Of a stretch of DNA of 5,048 bases, positions 1 through 4,701 are shown one piece after another. The stretch covers positions 1 to 5,048 of the forward strand of contig CAJTVD010000139.1 in assembly GCA_910579495.1 (NCBI GenBank). Direction: 5' to 3'. The position numbers were made by a program, and so were the translations under genes. The DNA is from an uncultured Lachnospiraceae bacterium (GTDB taxonomy: Bacteria > Bacillota > Clostridia > Lachnospirales > Lachnospiraceae). The first letter of the stretch is position 1. Each line of letters starts with the position of its first letter. A model generated the notes under the pieces. That model ran no database searches, was not told the origin of the DNA, and saw nothing but the letters and a program-made list of their open reading frames with translations.

Positions 1-135
1 CATACAGAAAAAGGCGACGACAGCCATAACCGTGAACGTCGCGCGGATTGCGCCTACACGACCCCATACCGGGATGAAAGCTCCCCAGATTACCGGCGCC
101 AGATAGGCAACTGCGGTTCCGGCAATATTTTGGCT
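1..135 (-). pseudogene. Fragment of a polytopic membrane transporter (possibly MFS), cut at both ends
   Basis: Read on the minus strand with codons ending at base 1, this stretch gives about 43 open residues, beginning roughly NIAGTAVAYLAPVIWGAF. They are strongly hydrophobic, with two membrane-segment-like blocks separated by a short loop containing GRVGAIRAT. That loop resembles the Gly/Arg-rich cytoplasmic loop found between helices of major facilitator transporters, so an MFS carrier is a reasonable guess, but the piece is too short to name a substrate. GC is about 58%, far above the AT-rich sequence that follows, and codon choice (GTC, GCC, CCG, CGC) looks like genuine coding. The frame stays open past 135, but the residues there are no longer membrane-like and the plus strand begins to encode an ABC permease, so I place the end of homology near 125-135. 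The rest of the gene lies left of the window. Confidence 0.35.
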
Positions 136-561
136 GTACCGGCATGTTATTCGGTATTTACCGCGGTACAAGGAACTTATATAAACTGCTGTTTTCCCAG
201 ATTTGATTGGGATAATGAGATGGTAGTGGTAAAGCAAAGCATATCTGCTATTTTATCTGGCGTAATTGGAATGATATGTATTGCTGTACCAGTATTACTT
301 CATTGGTTTTTAGGGCTTCCGAATGTGGGAGTGTTGTGGGGGATGGCGGCTATTCTTATAGTTCTGTCGGTTATTCTCTATTTCAAAGCATGTGGTAAAA
401 AATTATTTAATGTAGGATGTTGCTATGAAAAAAAGTATCTTGAAGGATGTGATCGTGTTTTTGGTTATGCTGGCAGTAGTAGCGATTGTATGCTGCTTTC
501 TTCCAGACAGTATTCCAATCCATTTCAATGCGCAGGGAGAAGCAAATTTGTTCGTGAATAA
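131..561 (+). pseudogene. C-terminal fragment of an ABC-2 type exporter permease, with extended tail
   Basis: The first ~95 residues match the end of a large ABC exporter permease: a membrane segment (VPACYSVFTAVQGTYIN), then a conserved-looking polar stretch FPRFDWDNEMVVVKQS (about residues 23-38), then two more hydrophobic segments (about 39-63 and 66-85) and a basic end KACGKKLFNV. In this family the FP-x-x-(D/E)W-x-NE...VKQS block precedes the last two helices of a protein of roughly 500 residues, so about four fifths of the gene is absent. No ATG start exists; the frame is open to the left edge only through residues that are hydrophilic and unlike a permease. Past about base 418 the frame runs 45 codons into the DUF1648 gene in a different frame. 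That tail is Ser/Cys-rich and non-membrane, so it is probably read-through after a lost stop. TAA (408-410) and TAG (413-415) sit in the other two frames exactly there. Membrane subunit; substrate unknown. Confidence 0.7.
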
Positions 562-643
562 ATGGTTTCTTCTTCTGGGAACGGTGATACCTTACTCAGT
601 TTATTTTCAGTTTTTGCGCCATGGCGGAAAGGGGGATAAATGA
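425..643 (+). CDS. Small DUF1648 (SdpI-type) membrane protein
   Basis: A 72-residue protein with an N-terminal membrane helix (about residues 8-27) followed by the DUF1648 signature LPDSIPIHFNAQGEANLF and NKW (about 27-47), then a second hydrophobic stretch GTVIPYSVYFQFL and a basic tail. DUF1648 occurs at the N-terminus of SdpI-like immunity/signalling proteins and in short proteins encoded beside YtrA-type GntR regulators and ABC exporters, which is the setting here. Only the DUF1648 part is present. I cannot tell whether the gene is naturally short or truncated, but the basic end after the second helix looks like a natural terminus. The start ATG at 425 has a weak AGGA (414-417) seven bases upstream. 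The end overlaps the next start by four bases (ATGA), implying translational coupling with the regulator. The preceding permease frame overlaps its first 137 bases, an overlap I regard as secondary. Specific role unknown. Confidence 0.7.
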   Translation: MKKSILKDVIVFLVMLAVVAIVCCFLPDSIPIHFNAQGEANLFVNKWFLLLGTVIPYSVYFQFLRHGGKGDK

Positions 644-888
644 GCGGAAGATATCCATACCAAAAGCTTGCCAAGAAGTTGAAATACCGTATATTGAGAG
701 GTTATTATAAGCCAGGAACACTTCTGCCGGTCATCCGTACTCTGGCAGAACAAGAGGGATATAATCCGGCTACGGTTCGGCGGTCACTTGAAATGTTGAA
801 GCAAGAAGGTTTGGTAGTTTGTAAAGATACGTTAGGTTTTTCAAAGCAGGAAATTTTAGTAATGCTCCAAAAGTATATGAATGGATGA
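640..888 (+). CDS. GntR-family (YtrA-like) regulator, shortened by an internal deletion
   Basis: The 82-residue product begins with a clear GntR winged-helix domain: residues 8-60 include LAKKLKYRILRGYYKPGTLLP, then a recognition helix NPATVRRSLEMLKQEGLV. The usual LPS-x-R is LPVIR here. YtrA-like regulators are about 110-130 residues: after the wing comes an effector/dimer segment ending in helices such as LGFSKEEILEML. Here residues 1-63 (…GLVVCKD) are followed directly by TLGFSKQEILVMLQKYM, so both ends of a YtrA-like protein are recognisable while the wing tip and the linking helices are missing; the joint is near base 828. DNA binding may survive but dimerisation is doubtful. Start ATG 640 overlaps the DUF1648 stop (ATGA), with AAGGGGG at 629-635. 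YtrA-type proteins repress their own ABC transporter operons, which suits the permease remnant upstream. Regulator identity is secure; function of this short form is not. Confidence 0.75.
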   Translation: MSGRYPYQKLAKKLKYRILRGYYKPGTLLPVIRTLAEQEGYNPATVRRSLEMLKQEGLVVCKDTLGFSKQEILVMLQKYMNG

Positions 889-955
889 AAAGGTTTGCAA
901 AAATTGCCTCTCATTCTGCAAAAATGGAAAGGCCTGTTGTTTTGGGCAAATGTAA
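881..955 (+). CDS. Possible Cys-rich micro-ORF of 24 residues
   Basis: An ATG at 881 overlapping the end of the regulator gene opens a 24-codon frame, MDEKVCKNCLSFCKNGKACC followed by FGQM and a TAA stop. It has five cysteines arranged C-x2-C-x3-C-x6-CC, which resembles a zinc-knuckle or the start of a small metal-binding protein. I see no Shine-Dalgarno sequence in front of it, so it may be chance, or the beginning of a lost Cys-cluster domain. Low confidence as a gene. Confidence 0.15.
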   Translation: MDEKVCKNCLSFCKNGKACCFGQM

Positions 956-965
956 GTGATAGAAT
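937..965 (+). promoter_or_regulatory. Candidate sigma-A promoter with extended -10
   Basis: TTGTTT (937-942) is followed after exactly 17 bases by TAGAAT (960-965), preceded by TG at 957-958, giving an extended -10 TGATAGAAT. The -35 is weak (three of six consensus bases) but an extended -10 can compensate. Initiation would fall near 972, leaving a very short leader before the acetyltransferase start at 986. This would let the acetyltransferase genes be transcribed independently of the damaged ABC operon upstream. It rests on sequence match only. Confidence 0.35.
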
Positions 966-973
966 GAAAAACT

Positions 974-980
974 GAGGTGG
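974..980 (+). promoter_or_regulatory. Ribosome binding site fixing the acetyltransferase start at 986
   Basis: GAGGTGG lies five bases before ATG 986. The in-frame GTG at 977 is part of this site and cannot be its own start, so the shorter protein is preferred. Confidence 0.6.
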
Positions 981-985
981 CAATC

Positions 986-1495
986 ATGCAGATAGAATTA
1001 TTTTCAGATAAATATAAAGTTCATACACTTACCAACAAGAACATAGATGAAATATATAATCTGCAAAGCCAGAATGTTCTGTTCTATGAATATTGCCCGC
1101 CTTTTGTTACGCGGCAGGCCATTCAGGAGGATATGAGGATATTGCCACCTGGCAAAGTGATTGAGGATAAATATTATATCGGGTTCTATCAGGATGGGAA
1201 GCTGATTGCGATCATGGATCTGATTGATGGTTATCCGGAAAAGAGAATCGCATATATCGGATTTTTCATGACAGATACTTCGGTGCAGAATCAGGGAATA
1301 GGAACGGAGATTATTGATTATCTGTGCAGACATCTTTGCTCCCTGGGATATGAGTCGGTTCGGCTGGTCTGGATAAAGGGAAACCCGCAGTCGGAACATT
1401 TCTGGCTGAAAAATGGTTTTACGCCATTGATGGAAACAACGAACAATGCTGCATATGAAGTCATCCTGGCCGAAAGGAGATTAATACGTGAGTAA
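986..1495 (+). CDS. GNAT family N-acetyltransferase
   Basis: A complete 169-residue GNAT protein that would transfer an acetyl group from acetyl-CoA to an unknown small molecule or protein amine in the cytoplasm. The fold order is visible: an N-terminal helix region (NKNIDEIYNLQSQN), strands around YYIGFYQDGKLIAIMDLIDG, then motif A with IGFFMTDTSVQNQGIGTEII, where the acetyl-CoA pyrophosphate loop is QNQGIG. Then a helix, the strand SVRLVWIKGN, and the C-terminal HFWLKNGF motif typical of GNATs. I choose ATG 986, because GAGGTGG (974-980) lies five bases before it; the alternative GTG at 977 sits inside that ribosome binding site. The reading frame is intact, and the stop overlaps the GTG start of the nucleotidyltransferase by eight bases, so the two are probably co-translated. 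A resistance or toxin-detoxification role is possible but not shown. The family is secure, the substrate is not. Confidence 0.9.
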   Translation: MQIELFSDKYKVHTLTNKNIDEIYNLQSQNVLFYEYCPPFVTRQAIQEDMRILPPGKVIEDKYYIGFYQDGKLIAIMDLIDGYPEKRIAYIGFFMTDTSVQNQGIGTEIIDYLCRHLCSLGYESVRLVWIKGNPQSEHFWLKNGFTPLMETTNNAAYEVILAERRLIRE

Positions 1496-2263
1496 GGCAA
1501 TAAACGAGAAATTAGTGGTTTGGATTGAAGAAAAAGTAAAACGTGAATATGCAGAGGATATCAGTCTGGTATTGCTGTATGGGTCATTCATAAATGGAAC
1601 TGCAAATCCTAAATCGGATATAGACTGTTATTTTAGTCCCAGGACGGAGCGGGGGTATGAGCTGGCAAAGACTTTTATCCTTGCGGGCGTAGGGTATGAT
1701 ATCTTCCTGATGGACTGGGAACGTGCCGGGAACATTGCGGAGCTGGAAGAATGTCTGATTCCGCTTGTCGGAGATGTGAAGATCATTTATTCTTCTTCAG
1801 CAGAAGAACTAAAGCGGTTTCAGCGGCTGCAGGCCAAAATGAAACACAATCTGGCAGACAGGCAGGTCTTGCAGGCCGCTGCACGAAAAAGAGCCGAAGC
1901 TGCTTATAAGCTGTATCAGGATATATGTAAGCCGAATCCGCTTGCGGAGATCCGGAAACTGGCCGGACATATCATTATGCAGTTAGCTGATGCCGTAGCA
2001 ATTTACAACCATGACTACTTTCACCGCGGCCTGAAAATGCAGTTCAGGATTTACTGAAGCTGCAGAAAGAAAAGGACATACCGCTCCGGATCTGTGAGGA
2101 ATACTTACATACTATTCAGGCAAAAACGGCAGAGGAATCTATCCGGCACAGCTATGGGATGCTTTGTACGGTGGGAGAGTATATTGGAGTAGGCTTTTCG
2201 GAGGAACTGGCAAGGGATGACGGGGAATCAGGAGAAACAGCCGAAAATAAACCTGGCAGTTAA
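1488..2263 (+). pseudogene. Nucleotidyltransferase with helical C-terminal domain, broken by a -1 frameshift
   Basis: The N-terminal ~105 residues form a DNA polymerase-beta-like minimal nucleotidyltransferase: LLYGSFINGTANPKSDIDCYF holds the G32-S33 nucleotide-binding pair and the metal ligands D44 and D46, and D71 in GYDIFLMD is a likely third acid. Such enzymes transfer a nucleoside monophosphate to antibiotics, proteins or RNA. A helical region follows (about 105-180), as in kanamycin/lincosamide-type enzymes. The direct frame stops at 2055-2057 just after YFHRGLK. One extra A in the run at 2034-2037 (CTGAAAATGC to CTGAAAAATGC) restores NAVQDLLKLQKEKDIPLR and continues 74 more codons to TAA 2261-2263, giving about 258 residues. 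The shared helical character across the joint makes the frameshift convincing. Start GTG 1488 has AGGAG (1475-1479) eight bases upstream and overlaps the acetyltransferase stop. The restored tail after GVGFSEELA is low-complexity, so a second indel near 2210 is possible. The product as sequenced keeps the catalytic residues but loses much of the helical domain. Substrate unknown. Confidence 0.75.
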
Positions 2264-2571
2264 GGCTGCAGAGGATGATTTGCTCGGAACTGGGCGAACC
2301 ATTTTGGCTGAAGCTGGCAGATGGCCTTGCCGGATATGGAAACCGAGGCTGACTGCAAGTGCCGCAACATGTATTCATTTATAAGCCGGTTAGAAACGAT
2401 GGCAGATGAGAAAACTGTAAGGAGAATTCTTTACAGAGTGCGGCATGGATTAAGGCGTTCCTTGACAGTGAGCTTGAGGGCAGAGTGGTACGATCTGTGC
2501 TGAACGGAGATTTGACCTGCGAGTATGAAATTATGATTCCAGAGGAAATTATGAAGACAGAGAATGAATAA
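2217..2571 (+). pseudogene. Multiply frameshifted remnant of a Cys-containing clostridial protein (DUF6144-like)
   Basis: No single frame explains this stretch, but four consecutive pieces read as one protein. ATG 2217 (AAGGG just before it) gives MTGNQEKQPKINLAVKAAED and DLL. A second frame from about 2284 gives ELGEPFWLKLADGLAGYGNR. A third from about 2351 gives DCKCRNMYSFISRLETM then ADEKTVRRILYRVRHGL. A fourth from about 2440 gives AWIKAFLDSELEGRVV, SVLNGDLTCEYEIMIPEEIM, and TAA at 2569-2571. The first two joints are each repaired by restoring two bases (about 2284 and 2350, where GNRGGDCKC would result from GGCGGT). The last joint appears to be a larger deletion that removed the middle of the protein. 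From memory, this order (LADGL.GYGNR, DCKC, VRHGL, then VL.GDL.C...IPEE) matches an uncharacterised clostridial family I believe is DUF6144; that name needs checking. The full protein is about 220 residues or more, so roughly half remains. It is surely non-functional as read. Function of the family unknown. Confidence 0.55.
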
Positions 2572-2604
2572 GATCTGCTAAGAGATATGGGGTGTTTGGA
2601 TGGT

Positions 2605-2611
2605 GGAGGAG
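2605..2611 (+). promoter_or_regulatory. Ribosome binding site fixing the DUF3784 start at 2618
   Basis: GGAGGAG (2605-2611) lies six bases before ATG 2618. An in-frame ATG at 2600 lies upstream of this site with nothing comparable before it, so 2618 is the likely start. Confidence 0.65.
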
Positions 2612-2617
2612 TATAAA

Positions 2618-2918
2618 ATGTTGTTAGAGTTTATAGTATTATCGGTAATTGGTATTGTTTTTTTTATAATCGGCTGGCTTATTTGGAAATGGGAGAAGAT
2701 AAATCTCATACATAACTACCATTATAAGAATGTAGCAGAAGCGGATAAAAAAGCATATACAGCACTCATGGGAAAAGGTGCGATCACAATTGGAATAGGA
2801 ATCATTCTTACAGGAATTATTGATTTTATTACACAGACTGGATGGGGGGATTGCATTTGGAGGTTGTTTTATCGGTGGATTGGGGCTCATGATTTATGCA
2901 GGGATGAAATATAATTAG
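2618..2918 (+). pseudogene. DUF3784 small membrane protein, frameshifted near its end
   Basis: From ATG 2618 the product has a membrane helix (about residues 2-22: LLEFIVLSVIGIVFFIIGWL) and then the DUF3784 core: WEKINLIHNYHYKNVAEADK, then KAYTALMGKG and a second helix AITIGIGIILTGIIDFI. DUF3784 proteins are about 100 residues with three membrane segments and typically end near KYN. Here the direct frame goes polar after GWG and stops at 2912-2914. Removing one G from the six at 2844-2849 gives GWGIAFGGCFIGGLGLMIYA and then GMKYN with TAG at 2916-2918, which is the missing third helix and family ending. So the gene has a +1 indel in a G-run, either a recent mutation or a sequencing error. The restored stop abuts the next gene's ribosome binding site, as expected for an operon. 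The family has no assigned function. Identification is firm. Confidence 0.75.
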
Positions 2919-2923
2919 TGGAG
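2918..2923 (+). promoter_or_regulatory. Ribosome binding site fixing the start of the acetyltransferase at 2933
   Basis: GTGGAG sits nine bases before ATG 2933. The in-frame GTG at 2918 and ATGs at 2924 and 2927 are inside or too close to it, so 2933 is preferred, removing five residues from the longest reading. Confidence 0.55.
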
Positions 2924-2932
2924 ATGATGAAT

Positions 2933-3880
2933 ATGAATATAAAAACAAAGCAATTTCAGATATTAACCGATATTAATCTTGTATGGAATTTTATGACAGA
3001 TATATACGATCCTTATTTCGCTAATGGAGCGGCAGCTCCTTTTTTCGAGTATGCGCTTACATCTAAATGGATGGATAAAGAATATCTCCATTTGAACAGG
3101 CTCTGGATGGCTGGAGATATAGTAGTGGGGTTTGTATTTACGGAAGCTGTTGTCACGAGTGTCTTTTTTAATTTACGCCCTGGATACGAAGGACTAGCTG
3201 ATGAAATGGTTGAGTATGCACAGAACAGCTTCCCGGATTTGGGCGGAGAAAGAGAATTAGTGATTTTTTCAGGCCAGGAAGCGCTGATACGGGCGGCAGA
3301 GAAGGAGGGATATAAGGTATCATATGAAAATGCGGACTTTCTCTTTGATTTCAGGAAATCGGGATTAAGTTATGATCTCCCGGAGGGATTTCATTTTGTT
3401 GACCCGTTTAAGTGTGATTTGCTGAAACTTGCCAAATGTACATGGAATGGTTTCAACGCCGAGGAACTTGGACCTTTTAAAAACTGGAATATTCCGGATT
3501 CCGAAACACCTTGGAATCCGCATAAAGCATATACTGGTGTGGTAAATTCTGCGGTCGCGCCGCCGCCACACGCAACCCATGAGTATAATGTCATTATTGC
3601 CGATGAAAATGAAGATTACGTGTGTTTTTCAGGAATGTGGTGGGTTCCGGAGAATAAGCTTGCCTATATGGAACCGTTGTGTACGGTGCCGGAATATCGG
3701 AGAAGAGGATTGGCAGCGGCAGCGCTGACACAGCATTATAGACGTTTAAAAGTATTAGGGGCAGAATACATGACTGGCGGCGGTGATGATTTCTACAGAA
3801 AGGTAGGTTATGGAGAAGGTATACACTGGCTCCATTGGAAAAAGCGGAGAGGACATAATTGGCTAATGGAGGTGTGTTAA
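2933..3880 (+). CDS. Large two-part GNAT family acetyltransferase
   Basis: An intact 315-residue protein. The C-terminal half (about residues 195-305) is a recognisable GNAT domain: strands around EYNVIIADENEDYVCFSGMW and KLAYMEPLCTVPEYRRRGLA, where the acetyl-CoA loop is YRRRGLAAAAL. A helix follows, then GAEYMTGGGDDFYRKVGY, the late GNAT motif in which an aromatic helix precedes the final strand. The N-terminal half (about 1-150) has GNAT-like alternation, for example IVVGFVFTEAVVTSVFF and then ALIRAAEKEGYKVSYENADFLF, so the protein is probably a tandem GNAT with a degenerate first domain, a common arrangement at this length. It should acetylate an unknown amine using acetyl-CoA in the cytoplasm. 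It follows the DUF3784 gene closely, and its TAA stop shares a base with the next gene's ATG (TAATG at 3878-3882), so the two acetyltransferases are very probably co-translated. No frame damage is visible, in contrast to its upstream neighbours. Substrate unknown. Confidence 0.85.
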   Translation: MNIKTKQFQILTDINLVWNFMTDIYDPYFANGAAAPFFEYALTSKWMDKEYLHLNRLWMAGDIVVGFVFTEAVVTSVFFNLRPGYEGLADEMVEYAQNSFPDLGGERELVIFSGQEALIRAAEKEGYKVSYENADFLFDFRKSGLSYDLPEGFHFVDPFKCDLLKLAKCTWNGFNAEELGPFKNWNIPDSETPWNPHKAYTGVVNSAVAPPPHATHEYNVIIADENEDYVCFSGMWWVPENKLAYMEPLCTVPEYRRRGLAAAALTQHYRRLKVLGAEYMTGGGDDFYRKVGYGEGIHWLHWKKRRGHNWLMEVC

Positions 3881-4701
3881 TGAAATACGAAATAGCAAAA
3901 AAAGAGAACATTGAACAAATTTATCAATTGGTACAGAACACGATTAACGCTATTTATCCTTTATATTATCCTCAAGGAGTAGTTGAATTTTTCCGTGGGC
4001 TTCATTCAAAGGAAAGCATTGCTGCAGATATAGAAAATGGCTTTGTTAGAGTTTTGTTATCGGGTGATTGTTTAGTAGGAACAGGAAGCTGCAAGGAAAA
4101 TCATATATCAAGACTGTTTGTTTTTTCCGATTTTCAGAAAAAAGGATATGGCAGTTATATTATGCAATGTCTTGAAAAAGAAATATCTCTTAATAACACC
4201 AGTATTTACTTAGATGCTTCGCTTGCGGCAGCCTGTTTTTATGAGCATAGGGGATATCAAACTTTAAAGCATGAAGAATTATTTATCAATGGAAATGTAA
4301 GGTTAGCTTATGAAGTAATGGAGAAACATATAGCAGTTCCTAATACAGATATTTTTTATGATGGAAAATGTTTTATACCAGAGATGAATACTGAAAATGG
4401 TGAAGTGGATAATCAAACGCTTTTTTTATATCATCAAAATGAGAATATTTTATGGGCGGATTACTATGGCGGAGAAATAAAAAAAGGAAATATAGTTGGA
4501 ACGGTTGCTTTGAATGGAGAAATAGATTTTTATTATCAGCATATTAATTTGAGCGACCAGATAAGAATTGGGAAATGTCACAGTGTACCACAGATTTTAA
4601 GTGATGGTAGAATAGAACTGTCAGAACAATGGCAGTGGCTGAATGGCGATAAATCAAAAGGTTCATCAATCGTTGTAGAAAAACCCAAAAATATCTATTA
4701 G
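3880..4701 (+). CDS. GNAT acetyltransferase fused to an N-acetylglutamate-synthase-like C-terminal domain
   Basis: A 273-residue protein with two domains. Residues 1 to about 146 are a full GNAT: EIAKKENIEQIYQLVQNTI, then SRLFVFSDFQKKGYGSYIM with the acetyl-CoA loop QKKGYG, and ACFYEHRGYQTLKHEEL as the closing motif. From about 147 a beta-rich region begins with FYDGKCFIPEMNTENGEVD and continues with ILWADYYGGEI, GTVALNGEIDFYYQHI, CHSVPQIL and EQWQWLNGDKSKGSSIVVE. This matches the small stand-alone Firmicute proteins often labelled 'N-acetylglutamate synthase', a name I think is misapplied: there is no GNAT or kinase fold in it, and it looks like a small beta-barrel. Start ATG 3880 has GGAGG (3868-3872) seven bases upstream; an in-frame TTG at 3859 is upstream of that site and is rejected. 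Very AT-rich (28% GC in 4381-4440). The last residues KPKNIY appear to come from joined-on hydrolase sequence. Substrate unknown. Confidence 0.85.
   Translation: MKYEIAKKENIEQIYQLVQNTINAIYPLYYPQGVVEFFRGLHSKESIAADIENGFVRVLLSGDCLVGTGSCKENHISRLFVFSDFQKKGYGSYIMQCLEKEISLNNTSIYLDASLAAACFYEHRGYQTLKHEELFINGNVRLAYEVMEKHIAVPNTDIFYDGKCFIPEMNTENGEVDNQTLFLYHQNENILWADYYGGEIKKGNIVGTVALNGEIDFYYQHINLSDQIRIGKCHSVPQILSDGRIELSEQWQWLNGDKSKGSSIVVEKPKNIY

Noticed and set aside
1..130. Plus-strand frame open from the left edge into the ABC permease, as if one continuous gene
   Set aside because: The residues are hydrophilic and charged, unlike a permease, while the minus strand gives a coherent hydrophobic protein.
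705..983. Minus-strand ORF of 92 codons opposite the GntR regulator
   Set aside because: It overlaps a clear winged-helix gene and the gap after it, and shows no family features.
1004..1399. Minus-strand ORF of 131 codons opposite the acetyltransferase
   Set aside because: It is a shadow of a well-recognised GNAT gene, with no ribosome binding site or recognisable motif.
1488..2263. MNT-HEPN type toxin-antitoxin module
   Set aside because: A nucleotidyltransferase is present, but no separate HEPN partner with its R-x4-6-H motif follows; the C-terminal helices belong to the same frameshifted gene.
2041..2600. A gene-free regulatory or noncoding RNA region
   Set aside because: The stretch is accounted for by the restored nucleotidyltransferase tail and the multi-frame protein remnant.
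3594..3911. Minus-strand ORF across the joint of the two acetyltransferases
   Set aside because: Both plus-strand genes are intact and coupled there; the antisense product has no recognisable domain.
986..4701. Integron-like array of resistance cassettes
   Set aside because: Gene content is suggestive, but I see no repeated attC-like inverted sites between genes; starts and stops overlap or nearly touch, leaving no room for them.
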